Part shown: piece by piece, positions 12,601 through 26,155 of the stretch
Layout: the number at the start of each line of letters is the position of its first letter
Position numbering within the stretch: the first letter of the stretch is position 1
Origin: Limnoperna fortunei
Lineage: Eukaryota > Mollusca > Bivalvia > Mytilida > Modiolidae
Direction of reading: 5' to 3'
DNA length: 64,000 nucleotides
Assembly (NCBI GenBank): GCA_944474755.1
Contig: OX104116.1
Span: 3,393,494-3,457,493, forward strand
The notes under the pieces: model-generated
Seen by the model: only the letters and a program-made list of their open reading frames with translations
What the model was told of the DNA's origin: nothing
Databases searched by the model: none
Translations under genes and position numbers: made by a program

Positions 12601-15600
12601 TCCTGTTAATATGTTTCTGGTCGACTTTCTCACGAAACGTAAGAGATTCGTCCAGCGGAAGCATTTCTGGCTCTCTACATTGCTGATATGCTTTTTTCAT
12701 AATCAACGCCCGAGAAGTGTTATGTATAAACGTTCTGTTGGAAGCTTCAGTTGAACGGACAAAAATTTCGAGATATTCGATCTTGATCATTTCCCATTCA
12801 CTTCCCTTGGTGTGACAAATTGTCTTTGTTCAATTGCCTCCAACAGGTTGATTTTAGTGTTCTTAAAAACTAAGACAAAAGGTTAGCCCTCTCCTTCAAT
12901 TTTACGTTTTGCTATGTAGATGACGTGCTTTAATTTAATAATCCAAAATGACTGTTGATTGCACTAACCCCATTGAACTGAAAGCAAAGACACCACAGAG
13001 ACAGCTAGGACTTTCTCATACCTTGACATACATGTAGAAATTGACATGAAGGTCGTTTGAGAACAAAAGTTTAGGACAACATGGAAGATATTAATTTTCC
13101 TATTGTTAATTTTCCATTTTTATCAACATTTCAGCAGCACCTTCATATGGTGTATTTATGAGGTACTCAAGAGTCTGTATTTCCTATCCGGATTTCCTAG
13201 ATACATGGACATAAAAGCTACTTAACCAGGGGTTCACAATGGCAAGATTGAAGTCATTAACAAGAAACTGTTACGGACGCCGGCAGGACGTAGTTGACCG
13301 TTTGTCACAAACGAGAATTTATTTGTTTCTTTTGTCAAAACCACTTTCCCTTTTAACTGGATTATCACTACCACCAGATATGACTAATAACCGGATTTAA
13401 ACTTGCGTGATATAATCAGAGCTACGCGTGGACCAGGAGTCGCTTACCTTTCCGGAGCACATGGATTCACCCCGGTTCTTAGCGGGGTTTGTGTTTGATT
13501 TTAGCGTTGTGTCTGTTTGTTTTTTGTTTTTCACTCTTTTAACCATGGTTTTGTCTGTTCTTGGCTTATTTTTCCATAAAAACTCATCGGTGTCTCCATT
13601 TTTTAATTTTCTCCTCCATCTGTAAATCTGTTGATTCCATGTTGAAGTATGATCTGAAACGATAAATTAGTGACATGTGTGATTTCATTCGTCGCCTGAT
13701 TTGTCTTTATCAACGCCAATTCTGAGATGTGATTGCTCTTTAATTCATCTTCTTTTTGGTGTACTTTCTATTTTAAATTGGATGGTGTCTCGGCTTACAT
13801 TAACGAATGTTTTCAAATTATAAGACTTCTTAGGACGATATTCAACATAAAAACAAGATTTTGTGTGAGCTATAATATCAATAATATATGCCAAACATAA
13901 CGATATAACTACCGAATAGCACGAAATTACTATTAAAAACGAAACATTTACTACTTAACATAATATACAAAAAACAGTATTTTGTAAATGTGTATACATA
14001 TACTTACAGGTAAGACATGAAGTAACTTGATCAGGTATTTATTTTTGTTCTTCATGTTCTTAAAATAAATTATTTAGGCTTAACCATCCATGTAATTGTA
14101 CGATGTTTATTCACCATGCACCCGGATGAAGATTTATGAAACTTTATAATTACGTTAAACATTCTTACATGTTAATAGTTTTACAATGGATACCTATGGT
14201 AGGTAAGTTAAAGTTGAATATTAAAAACGTATATGGTTGTGATAATTCAGATTTCAGAATAATATAAACCTGCGATATATTAAAAACAATACTTATCAAC
14301 GATTTGGATGATTTACATGGTTTTGCCTGTTAGACTGGAGCACTGCAATAAAAATGTATAGAAGCCTTTTTGCAATAATTAATCCTATAGTTGATAATGG
14401 TTTTTTATCTATTTCACCGTAGATTTAAATCTATTATTTATTGGCAGAAATCAAGTTTAATAGCTTGTTGAACGACGTCAAGGCAAAAACGGTCAAAAGT
14501 CACATGGCTTCCATCCAGAAAGTGGAACAATTGCTACGAACCTTTATCGAAGGTATGCAACTAACATCTGTTTTTTTGTCGAACACTTGTAGCTTTCAGA
14601 TTTGCATGTGTAAATTCCACCACGGACTGGATTTAATGATTCTTTCTTTCCATTATTTTTTGTGAAGAGTTTTTTTTTAACTTTCCTGCTTATGATTATA
14701 TGCCGTGTCCTCTTATAAAAAACAATGATTACGTTGCTTTAATTACAGAATTACTAAATGGCTATACAACGGAAATTTATGTATCCTCAAATATATATTG
14801 TGTCATATTTAACGCTTTCCGCTTTCTAAGTGGAAAGCTTTATTTAAATTTTTTTGTTTATTTTATTTCTTTACCTTAATTGTGTTGTACAAAATGTTGT
14901 AAATTCTATTTGTGCATTGACCGATTAACATTACAATGGCGCAGTTAAGAATGACACACATCGAACCCTTTTTCTTTACAGAGTTATATTCTCTGCCACC
15001 GAAAAAAACATTGTTCAGAAAAACTTTGAAATCATAAATATCGCAATGAAAGTTGTTCCAACATAACCAGTAATGGATTTTATCACTTTGTAACATATAT
15101 GATGAAGTAATTTTAACTTATTATATAGTTGTTTTCCCCTATTTACGCAAGGTGTATGAGTACCTTTAGAACTCATTAACCAGATGTAATAGAGACGTGG
15201 GGTCTTTACTATTGGTCATCATTGACCTTGACTTTGAGAAAGATAACAATGTCAAATGTCAAGGACACTTTCTAAATTTGACATTGTGCTGTGTGCTGCT
15301 TTATTTATATGCTTTATTATAGTGGTTAGTATAATCTGAATAGTATCTATTGGTAGCCTATCTTTACGACCCTGTTGAATATGCATGCTTTAATTAGATG
15401 TTTGCTATAGATAAGTAATTATTGAAAAAATGTAGACATTAGAAAAATAAAAAATATTATTGAAAAATAGAGGTTGATTTAATTTTGAATAATTGCTAAT
15501 TGAGGAAAACAGATATTTCAGTTCATATCTTCTAATTATAACATATGATAACTGAAAAATTTATGTAGATCTTGTTAAGGTTTGTCGTTTTGCTCCACCT

Positions 15601-18600
15601 TTTATTAGGGTTTACTTAAAATTTATTGTCAATTGGGAGATCTCGTAACAGATTAACCAATATTGACTTTTATTATTGACTGAAACCTTGAAACAGGTCT
15701 CAACGTCACATTCTAAATTTTCACATTGTGTTGTGTATAGATCGCCGTCACCGTAAGATATTCAGAAAAGGAAAAATGTCAAAAATGTAAATCTCTTTAA
15801 GGTTTCCAAGTGTCAGATTTTAAATGACCACTTTTAAGAATAATGTTTTTTAGATCGATGAAATTTATTGTAAATAGGTATGTCTCAACAGTAACGGGTG
15901 CAGTTGTACAAAAGTAGGCTCTTTGCTGTTGCATATTGTTGTCCTTCAACATGGTCAAGGTCATAATGGTCCTGGTCATGATTTTAACCATTTTTTCCTG
16001 CAAAATGCTTTGTTTTTTATAAATAACATTTGCACAGCTTAAAAAGTATTTGGTCAAGGTCATTGAAGTCCCTAAATGTCCTTGTTTTACTTTCTTCCAT
16101 TAAAAGATCTTTGAATGTTTTCACCGTTTTTATTGTGTAAAAGATTAAAACTACTAGAAAATATAAGGTCAAGGTCGAAATGTTCCACAATTTTATCTTT
16201 TCTATTTTAACTCATTTATAAAAAGTTGTTTTAATTTCCTTAAAATGTGTTAATTTTTAATGACAAATGATAAATATGGCTTACAGGTCAACGAAGTTCA
16301 AGGCCATTAAATCCAGGTAGGATTTTTTTAGTGCATTAAGTTAGTCGTAATGATAATAATGCATCAAACTCTGTGAAAGCATTATATGTTTGAAGTTTAC
16401 ATCTGTGTATGATGACAAAGGAAAATAGCAAGGAAACCGACCGAACAACTACAGTTTTAAGTTAAGGACGATTGCAAATCCGAATTTAGACAACATATAC
16501 AACACGAAACTAAATCCAAAAAACACAAACAAAACGAGAGTAATCCAAACACAAAGCAAACCATGGATGCATTTGGGTGCTCCAAACGAGTAAGCTGTAC
16601 ATGCCTCTAATTAGACACTCGTCGAGTCACTCAAAGTCATTTCTAGGAAAAAGTCAAATCTAGAAACACAGCGAAAATACGGTCGTGTTCAATGATGGAT
16701 TGTCCATAACTATCAATTAAGTCATAATGATAGCCATATAAGTTCTGATGGGATAACACCAACCTAGGTACAACAACCCCTTGTTTGGGTAGCTTAGTAC
16801 TAGTAGTCAACAGCAGTGTTTGATCTAGAAGACTGACAATCCTTGTCAATAAAGATTGGAATCGAGTGCACCCTGCCTGTAGTGAGAATCGAACCCACAA
16901 TCTCAATAGACCACGTGTAGACGAACTCCCTTAACCACTCGCCACCCAGGTTCCTTCAAAGTTAAAGTCGTCACTTTTTTCGTAGTGTAGTTGTCTCGAG
17001 TCTATTTCTAGAAGTAGGTCCACGTAAGAGGCCGACCTAAATGTATTTATGGTGTTCTTAATTTCCAGCTTGCTAAGGTAGATTAAATGCATAGTCACCT
17101 AATTTATCATTGTCCTTTGACATCATTAATACGGTGGAATGTAAAATTAGATTTACCTCCCAAACACGACAGCTGCTGGTCTACAAGTTAAAACATGAGA
17201 ATAGGTACTGTTTTCTTATATTTATATTATATCCAGCTGCATGCTACATGTATTCAGGTGGAGTAGATATTGGAAAAAAGTAAATCATATTTGATCGAAA
17301 AATTGAATTTGACCAAATAGTTGATAATGGTGTTTGGGATATTTAATCCCCTCTCTGTCTGTAGTTGTTATTCTTTTATTTGTTGGCAGGAATACAAGAC
17401 ACCTTACAAGACCAAGCCAAGAAGATTGCTAATCATAATTTAAATTCAGTAAGGCAACTGTGTGAACCACAAGGTAGTTAACTAAGATCGGTGTGTTGCA
17501 TGATTATAAACACGTGCAGCTTTTAGATTTGAAAGGATAAAATTTCAAACGAAGTAGATTTAAACATTCATATCTTTTATCACATCGTTTGTAAAGATTT
17601 CAATAATGTATGTTTCATTTTCCCTTAATACGGATATATGTCTTGTTTGATTAAACTTTGATCAAGGTCCAGGTGAAACTCATGTTCATGGTTCGTCCTG
17701 CAAAATGCTTAGTTTATTTTAAATAATATTTGCAAATATCACAAGATCATTGATCAAGGTCACACAATTCCTTAAAAATCACACTGAATGACCTTTTTTG
17801 CCTAAAAATGTAATTGTTCATTTCTTTCATATCATTATACTTTGTTATAAATTAAACTCAATTATAAAGAAGGTATAACTAAAAGTCATAATGTTCCAAA
17901 ACTTAACCTTTCCTATTTTAAATTATATCTAATTAGTTATTGCTTAAAATGTGTTATTATTAAGAGATAGATTATTAATGTCGCTTATATGTTAAAATCT
18001 CTCAAGATAGTCAAGATCAACAAATGAAGGGTCTTTTTATTGTATAAATGGAAACATGATGATCGTTCATTGTTTAGTTGTAAATCTATGCACAAAATTA
18101 TTTTAGCATTGGAAGGGAAATGATAACTCAAATTTTTTTAAAGTATTACATATTTGAGGGTTGCATCTAAGTATGTAAGTGTGCAACCCTAACCCAATGA
18201 AACACATGGGTGCACTCAGATGCTCCGGACGAGTAAGCATTGTTTGCTTCTAATTGGACACCCGTCGAGTTAATCATTATCAGGTACTACTAATGACTCA
18301 GCGAAAATGTCTGATCGTATTTGAGGGATTGATTTTCCCATAACGAACAATTAAGTCATAGGGACGACCATAGAACTTCTGAAGGGATAACATTCAATCA
18401 AAAAATTATATGGGTAGTTTAGTAGTCAGCATCATAAGCAAACTAGTTTAGAAAATCGGAATACTTACAGCACGATTGAGAATACCGTATAAATTGTGAA
18501 CACCATACGCTGGAGCTGCTACAATGTTTAGTTTGTAGTTTGTACGTGTATGTTGACAAAGACATTCAAATTTAATTCATAACCAAAAATATTTAAGAGT

Positions 18601-21600
18601 GGATTATAGCATGTGATCCCTTTCCTCTCTTTAGTTTTGAAATTAATTATTTATTGGCAGATATCAGTGATGGAGACTTGTTGTACCAAATCCTCAAAGA
18701 CTCTGCCGATCAGTTAGTTTCAGTCAGGCTAATGTTAGAAACATTTACTTCGCTAGGTATATAATTCTGATAGGTCTGTTCATTTTTTTCAAACATATGT
18801 AGCTTTCAAATTTTCTTTGCACATTCGCAAATGAACTTTGCTTGCCGGTACTATCTCTTGTCTGTATATACCTTTTGCTTCATTTGCCGGTTTTAGCGTT
18901 TTTGAAGATGTTGTTTAACGTTCTCTAATTACGGTACTTATAGTCACAAATTGCACATTTTTCTTGTGGCATATTTATTTGAATTATTAAGTTTGTATAT
19001 AAAAATAAAAAAAGTATTTCAGTGTTAATACAAGAATGAGAACTAATTTCTTACATATTTAAGGTTCGTATCATGTAAGACCTCAAAGACATTAACATTT
19101 AATAAGAACAAAAGTGAAACAGACATAGGGCTAATATTGGATTCCAACTTTAAAATTAAAGAAGATACATTTATTTAACATTCATATGATATTCAGTTGC
19201 ATGTTACATGTATTCACCTGTATAATTGTTTAAAAGTTGAAAGATGCCTTTCATCTCGGTTGTTTTGAATATATTTTTTGTTGTCGAAAGGGCAGGTCAA
19301 TATTGAAGGAGAATCGTGGTACCAAGTCTTGCAGATTGAAGCATATCGTCAGTTAGTTTCAGTCGAGCGAGTGAAGCTGTCCTTAGAATTCTTTATCTCG
19401 CAAGGTATATAACTCATATCGCTTCGTTACATTTATTCAAACATGCAAATTTTCATGTGCACATTCCAATTGAATGGATTTAAGAATTCTAATTAAAAAG
19501 ATACCAAGGTTATAAAGTTTACTACGCCAGACGCACAATTCCTTTAATGAAGACTAATCCAAGGCGCCGAAGTTACAAAAATATATAATGGGATGAAAAG
19601 ATGTTTTTTATTATTACCATAATTCTTAAACGTTATACCAAATTCCGCTAAGGTTATCAACAACTTGCGAACATAAAAGCCTTAAAGTTTAAATAATTTT
19701 CACAATTTTATTGCAGTAAACGTACATAAAGGTTACATTATAAAATAAATAAATCAATGATATTCTTGTCAGCATCGAAATGTCACTACTGGGCTGGTAA
19801 TAACCTCTGGGAATAACAGTGGACCAGAAAAGTTAATGACCTAGTGTTTCGTCTCATTTTGCAATATATCTTTTGCGAAAATTATCGACAACGTATGTTT
19901 CTACATCCGGTGAATGTCTTGTTTGTATGTGATTTATTTGTTGTTTTTACAATTTACAAAATGTTTCTTTTTTAACACAACTAAAAGTCACAAATAGTAA
20001 TACATTTATTTTCAGTGATTCGCGTCTCCGAAACGACATTTATATAAAAAAAAAAATACATATATCTTCAAATTTATCTTGTGGCATATTTTTTAAAATG
20101 TTCGTTAGCTTATGAAAATATTTTAGCATAACAGACTTAAGGTAGCTAAAACACTGTAAAAGAATTATATATTTGAGGTTGGCACCTTGCTATGTTGATA
20201 AAGACATTGACATTTGATTCACAACTAAAAACAAAAAGAACAACTTGCTACTGTTATTGGACGGTCCACGCATATCCAGATTCATGCTATCGTACTTTGC
20301 TACTTTGCTAGTCTACTTTGCTAGTTGATTAGTTATTGTAAAAATGTCAATCATAATTGTACCAAACATTTACGTTTTGACTGTTTCTAATCCTAGAGCT
20401 GATAATGATAATTTTGTAAATTTGACAGACAATACTAAAATATTGACAAATACAATAAGAAAATCAAATGATCAAGTCGCTGTCACCTTATAACCTTCTT
20501 TAATTACAGTTATTATTAATTTCATGGCTTTCATGGTATGATCCTAAAAGAATTGCCATTGCTTGGATATTTTTTGATATGCACAGATTGTGTTTGTTTA
20601 ATTGTTGGTAAAGTATAATTCAACCAATTTCAGCGATGTCTACAAACATCTGTTGTTAGGGGACATGCAATTTAATCATTATATATCGATATAACATATA
20701 ACATATTGATTTAAGAAAATATTTAATATGTGGCTGTTTGTGGAATGTTTTAATTCATGACATCAAAATGGAAGGTATTGTATACTATTGTATGATTCTT
20801 TTTCAGATCCAGTCAGTCTTAAATTTAGGTCTACTGAAGGCAAACCCTTTATCTCTAACTGTCAACGGAGGAAAAGATATCCCAATAAGCGGATTACTCT
20901 TGCAAAATGAAGTCGGCGACATTAATAAACCAAACCTACAGATGCTCGTAAAAATGATGATTGCAACCCAAGAGAAGCTTGATGAGGTTACAACTAAACT
21001 AAATAATGTTACACAAGTTGTTGGTGGATATAACCAGCACTTGTTACGTGTAGACAAGATTGTGGATGCTATAAAAGACCCATCAGGTATTTACATGTGT
21101 AAAAATGATAATGTAATTTTAATAAAACATATTAGTTATAGATAAGATTATTTGTGAATAAAGTAAAAAAAAAATAACGAATTAAGAAAGAGTATATTAT
21201 TTCATTTGCAATTTTTAAATGTATTGCGATGGATGTTGTATTAGGATTAATGAATATAAGATATGACACAGACAAATGCCCAAAGCAAGCTTGGATAGAA
21301 AAGTTTCTGGGATCGTTGTTTTGTCCATATTAAACAACTAATGCGTAGTACTTGTTTTGGTGTCAGGCTATCTTGGTTGCTACTATGATGACGGAAACAG
21401 ACATTTACCAGACAAAGTCCAAAGCTTTGGTGATGCAAGTCTTGCAAAATGTCGAGAACACTGTAAAGGATATAAATATGTAGGATTACAGGTAAATGTT
21501 TTAAATGTATTTATGACAATGATTAAAACGTGTTGATTAACTATTTATCACAGTAATTACTACAACTGAAAATAGTTTGTATTTAATCACAAAAAGGCAT

Positions 21601-22340
21601 ATTTGTATTAATAGTTGACATTCAAATGTTTATAGTCACTATTTTAATGTCGATAATTCATATAAAATGTTTTAGTCAGTTAGTCTCTTTTTTTATAGTT
21701 TATGTTGACATTGTTAATATTATTATTCTGAAAATGCAATAACACAGATAGTTTCTTTTTTCAAATAGTATAGATCCTATTGTTTATGCGGTAATGAGCT
21801 CGATAAAAAAGGATACTCACGTGTATCTGAATCAGAGTGTAACATGGCATGCAGTGGAGAACCCAACAGAATGTGTGGAGGAGGATTTCGTAATTCGTTA
21901 TATATAGGTAAAATTTTTTCTCTCTAAGTTCTCAGTTCTATGAAATATTAAAACACAATATATTATAAATACTACCGGTATATATGTAGATTTACATCCA
22001 ATATTTAATAATACGTCAAGTTCAACCAACCAAACATAATCTAAATCTGTTCATTACTACTATTCAAAGCAGTTTTTGTCTTATGTATATGTTATGCTAC
22101 AATACATCACACAAACTAATTCCTGTTAATAACAGAGCTTAGCAATAATAAAATGAACATACAATATGGTTTAATTTGTGTTTCTGATATATATGACATT
22201 GTTGTGTAAATTTACGTCAAAGGCGATATTCTCGTTTGTCGTATATTGCTAAAATTCGTTAGAATCTATTCTTATAAATGTGTATTTTATGATGTAGTCG
22301 ATCGATTAAGAATAACATGTTTTGTTTTTTTCCAGTCTGA
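9632..22340 (+). CDS. Secreted WSC-domain protein with repeated helical exons (nine exons)
   Basis: My model: exons 9632-9692, 14448-14552, 17390-17473, 18661-18756, 19291-19404, 20817-21086, 21367-21491, 21769-21907 and 22336-22340. All phases match, giving 332 codons plus TGA. Exon 1 encodes a signal peptide (MYVRSSNFLTVLSISCCIIH) with donor GTAAGA. Exons 2-5 are short, symmetric phase-1 units forming an amphipathic, probably coiled-coil stalk. Exon 6 (90 aa) ends in a heptad-like segment (KLDEVTTKLNNVTQVVGG). Exons 7-8 form the WSC domain: GYLGCYYDDG, CREHCKGYKYVGLQ, YCLCGNE, CNMACSGEPNRMCGGG. WSC domains bind carbohydrate; a secreted, possibly oligomeric lectin-like role is an inference. 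The acceptors of exons 5 and 6 were chosen by phase and are the weakest points; extra exons in the 4.7-kb first intron are possible. Confidence 0.72.
10385..10530 (-). repeat. Penelope-family tail repeat, minus orientation
   Basis: Contains AGGCAAAACCATGGT and a run of AACAAA blocks, the reverse complement of the T-rich tail after the plus-strand Penelope-like relics. It sits in the first intron of the WSC gene without a recognisable reverse transcriptase next to it. Confidence 0.4.
10817..11130 (+). repeat. Two-copy direct repeat of about 160 bp
   Basis: Copies at about 10817-10970 and 10986-11130 both begin near CATTAGCAAAAC, and share a TTTGCAATTTTATTTTT-like core (second copy slightly changed) and a CATAAATTT segment. 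They diverge mainly by small indels. This is an old local duplication inside the first intron of the WSC gene. Confidence 0.55.
11195..11285 (+). repeat. Short tandem repeat, ATATCAAAA-type unit
   Basis: Four imperfect units of about 23-28 bp, each with ATATCAA followed by a TTGATT-like stretch. Intronic. Confidence 0.45.
13100..13640 (+). pseudogene. Penelope-like C-terminal relic with tail repeat
   Basis: The plus strand gives YPDFLDTWT, then LLNQGFTMARLKSLTRNCYG and VVDRL, equivalent to the segment after the reverse transcriptase core of Penelope-like elements. It is followed by the shared tail with CTTTCCGGAGCAC at about 13450 and its T-rich part to 13625. It lies in the first intron of the WSC gene and is non-functional. 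Confidence 0.55.
16395..17110 (-). pseudogene. Penelope-like relic, minus strand, interrupted by a SINE
   Basis: Reading the minus strand from about 17110 gives SKLEIKNTIN and YVDLLLEIDS, equivalent to the segment after the catalytic box of Penelope-like reverse transcriptase. Then comes a 16810-16955 SINE insertion, then a DLIDSYGQ segment (about 16720) and the tail repeat to about 16395. It lies in the intron between the second and third exons of the WSC gene. Confidence 0.6.
16810..16955 (-). mobile_element. tRNA-derived SINE copy 1
   Basis: On the minus strand this reads as a tRNA-Leu/Ser-like head: a GAGTGGTTAAGG A-box region, an extra arm, and GGTTCGATTCTC as the B box. It is followed by a short body with a GACAAGGATTG-type segment. 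Two more copies are at 55690-55890 and 56510-56706. It is inserted in a Penelope-like relic and so is younger than that relic. Confidence 0.6.
18180..18560 (-). pseudogene. Second intronic Penelope-like relic, minus strand
   Basis: Contains the reverse complement of the tail (GCTCCGGACGAGTAAGC, about 18220), a segment equivalent to the DLIDxYG region (about 18350) and, at about 18500-18525, the reverse complement of the AGCTCCAGCGTATGGTGT segment that encodes the VYxxQL region. Its position and orientation match the relic in the preceding intron, so it was probably copied with the exon duplication. Confidence 0.55.
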
Positions 22341-22388
22341 TCGACGATAAACGTCAAAGACTCCAGTTCTACTAACAGCATTTTCAAA

Positions 22389-22394
22389 AATAAA
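22389..22394 (+). terminator. Poly(A) signal of the WSC gene
   Basis: AATAAA lies 49 bases after the stop codon of the WSC-domain gene, in the short 3' untranslated region of the last exon. Confidence 0.5.
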
Positions 22395-25300
22395 GTTTTA
22401 CATTCAATTAAAACAGTCGATTTACTAGTGAAGCATGAACAAATAATATATGGGTAAAGACAGCTAACTAACATAATGATGATATTAAAAAGTCCATTGA
22501 TTAAATTCCATAACGCTTGCGCAGAGTTACTGTAAATTAGCTTTAAGGTGTAAAAACTTGTTAATATTTGCCTGCAGAAATCGTACTTAGAGTACATATA
22601 ATTTAACTTCTGTCTTTGACAAGCTCAAAACGTTATCAAAACATAAATATTAAAAACTGATTATGAATAAAATCATTTTTAATTCATTATTTCGAGCATA
22701 ACCCTCGTGGTAAAACATACCAATATAACAAACAAATCTACTGCTATTTCTCAGTTTCTAACTGTATGTCGGAATCATTAGATCTAACTACTGAAAATAT
22801 TCTATACCAAAATTTCTAATCATTTTTACTGCAAGTTTTAATGACACAATTATATACTTTATTAATTGTTCTTTCGGTCTGTATTGTTTTTCCGATATGG
22901 TTTTGGGTGTTTCTCTGTTTACCGTTTGTTTCTTGTGTCTAAAAGTGTGTTCTGCTGAGGACACCATCATATACAGACAGGTCTGTAACAATTCATTACA
23001 GTTCAAACAATATATGTGTTGAGTTTATTAAATGGTTATATCACCATAATTGTTTCTGCATGCATGTCTGACGGAAGGCGATTTGTAATTTTGTAATTTC
23101 TACCTTAACGAAGCACCTTGAACAAAACCCGCGAACTTGATAGCACGTGGCTACGTTTATATAAGAACTATTCTGATTGGTACCCGATTATGTCACACGC
23201 ATTCTGATTGGTTATAACTATATTGAATTTCGAATTTCGATTCTCGAATCTTGAATGAGCCTTCTGGGCTTTCGTAGTTATATAATTTAATTGTACATTT
23301 CCTTTTCAAACATATCCAGTTTGTCCACATACTGTTGTACGCCTATCTAAAGACATTTTAGGCATTATCTTATCGTTTATTAATTGACTTATTAACACAT
23401 TCTATAGTGTTGCAAATTAAAAAAAAAGATTTACTCTTGTTGAATAAGATAATTTTAAGACCACTATCACCCATTGCTTGATACACGTACTGTAGATTCA
23501 TATTGATTCTTTGAAATAATTCCTAAATTTTGTTTAACATATAGCCGTATTTAGTTGTACCAAATGGTCATTACCAAAATATCAGTGTTGGAGGTTTTAT
23601 TATAATTATATTATGTATTATTGTGTAATGATGGAAATCAAATTGAACACTTAATAATAATTGTTCCTTAAACTTATAAAAGATCACAGTGTATATAGCG
23701 CGAAGGGTTTGAAGGGTTACTGTAGGTGCATCACCAGTTAACAGCAGTGTCCAGACTACACCCCATTAAAAAAAACCACTTTCTTGGTCTTCCGTAAAGT
23801 GCATGTATGACTTGTCAAGTGTAAGTCTGTGATAATATAATTTAATTAATTAGCAAACGTTTAAAAAAATAGACAGTACAATGTTCTAAGTATGTCGTAC
23901 AGTGTAATTGTATTTATTAAGGTTCGACGAACACATGTATTTGTTTACATGTCTGTGTTATTGTTTTGGGTCGCGGTGTGTTCGAATGTTTATCCGGTTA
24001 TTGGCTAGTTTATATTTTGATAGTACCTACAGATTATGACAGGTATAGGCGGAAAAGTTGTCGTGTTAAGGTTGCGACCATAGTTGGTCATTCGAAGTTC
24101 GGATTTCAGTGCAACAAACTTCGAAAAATAAATTAATAATTTATAAAATCTGTTTATATGTTTCAAATTATTATTCTTTTTTCTTGTAGACTGTCATGTA
24201 CAACATGAATGGATTTGTGATGTTATGATCTTGCAATTTTTGTAGTATTAAAAATAAATGTGCTGCACGCATAGGCGTGCTGTTCCTATACATTAGTTTG
24301 TTGCTAATGGATAAATACTTTATGTTCGGTTCAGTTGAACGAAATAGAAAACAATTTGAGTTTATACAAAAGAGGGTTAAGGTAAGAAGACTGTGTACAT
24401 CGATGGTTTTGTCACGTCTTTAGAGGTATGACTGAAGTGATGAATATTGATGCAATAAAAATAATTTAAACTGTGGATCATTTAACAACTACTGTCTTAC
24501 AGCTAACACAAAATGTCTCGCCTGGTTGCTTAAGAGGTCGGACGAAATGTTTTGCAAAAGCAGACTGAAACCTTAATGTAGAAAATTTTATAATTGTTTG
24601 CTTTATTTATTTATTAACCGAATATACTTGTACCATAGTCTTCACTTATAACAATATTACAGTACTGTCTTTTTGTTCTCGACGATCAAATTAGAAATTA
24701 TTTGTGTGTTGAATTGACATTAATAATTAATGATTATTACTTTTCTTGTGGACGCTACAGAAAAAAACATAGATAAAAATATAAAGATTTAGAAAACAAT
24801 GTTATTAGTTGTATGTTATTTTCTATTAAAATCAAAACATGGTTTACGGAGTAAGATTCAGTAAAAAAAATCAAGAAAATATTCATTCGTTTGACCTATC
24901 TCGCTACTAAAATACAGAAGAGACATGGAATTGCGATTACCTTAGACGGTATGTCAACAAGTCCAACTGACTCACAAACATATCAACAATGTCTTTGGAC
25001 GTTTTATTTGTTTGTGAGTTAGTTGTTCTTGTTGAGATACCGATAATCCATTGAAAACGGTTTTCTATCCTATGTCATAATTTACTTTATTTATACAATG
25101 TGCAATACGTTGTCTATAAAAGGGTTGTACATAGCAATGACTTATTGAATTATTTATTTCAATTTACTGTTTATGTATTTACTTTTTCACTTTAAACTCG
25201 CATATGGCGATGCAATTCATCCTTATTTAGAAAACAGAGATAGAAAAATACTGCATTTAACTATGTCAGTGATGATTTAACAATATTGAATTAATTAGTT

Positions 25301-26155
25301 ATTAATGCCACAAACAATTCAAAAGGATCTAATATCGTTATAAAAATGTTTTAATAAGGACAATTATGACAATTTGTTCACAGACTAGACAAGAAGAAGC
25401 ATAAACCCACAATTTTTATCTAATTATACTGCTATCATCACATACGCTGTATGCTAAAAATAATTTTTCGCTTTAAGACGGAAGTATCCTAATAATTTGG
25501 ACCCTTGTTTTCACTTACAACGATATTAAATACTATCATCTGGTTCTCGATATGTCCAGCGCTCTCGGCGTTTTGGGTACATCATTCATATAAAATATAA
25601 TTTCTTCAATTTAATCTAATTTATACTAAGAAACAATGCATATGTGTATAACAGTGCGTACATTGTGTTGGAATCCAGCTGAATATATGGGTGAAAATTG
25701 ACAACATATATTCTAGTTCCAACAGTATTAAATTCATTATGTACACATTGATATTTAATATTATAATAATATATGATATAATATACTTTTATTCATAAAT
25801 AAAATCTAAAGACTTTTTAAATAGTTATTTAGTGGTCACTTATTGAATAAATATACTAAAATGCACATACATGTTTCCAATCTAGTAAAGCTTGCAATAG
25901 AAAAAGCATTAGTATTTTACAAAATATGATGATGCGACATCATCCGTTTAAATTCTTGCCGAACTTGAAATTAAAAAAAGCATTATAAGTAAATCATTAT
26001 TATTTTATTATGGTTGGCATTAAAAAGCGTTAATTAACTATAAATTGCAAATTCGTGATTAGAAATTTTATAAATAATAAGTACATCCTATGTCAAATCT
26101 ACTTAGCCAGCTGTGTTTAATAGTCTTATTAAACATATAAACAGAAGCATTGGAA
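22395..26155. other. AT-rich intergenic DNA, no gene recognised
   Basis: About 3.7 kb scanned on both strands. Open stretches at 22597-22259 and 23006-22788 on the minus strand show no splice context or family signature. A slightly less AT-rich patch at 23040-23290 and one at 23690-24070 may be old transposon fragments, but no termini were found. Confidence 0.45.

Larger units (their letters stand above)
14448..19404 (+). repeat. Tandemly duplicated exon-intron units of the WSC gene
   Basis: The exons at 14448, 17390, 18661 and 19291 share more than coding sequence. Their acceptors follow similar TTATTGGCAG-type tracts. The intron starts after the exons share GTATATAA or GTATGCAA followed by a TGTAGCTTTCA or similar block and a GTGCACATTC-like block. 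Introns after exons 2 and 3 both hold AAGGTCA-rich segments with a GCAAAATGCTT core and a minus-strand Penelope-like relic. Introns after exons 3 and 4 share a CAAAGACATT block. The unit therefore duplicated as exon plus flanking intron, several times. Confidence 0.65.

Noticed and set aside
12593..12790. A 65-codon minus-strand open stretch
   Set aside because: Balanced composition but no family signature or supporting splice sites; it lies in the WSC gene's first intron.
16857..16945. A functional tRNA gene
   Set aside because: Box-like sequences are present, but no cloverleaf closes and the same unit recurs with a SINE body.
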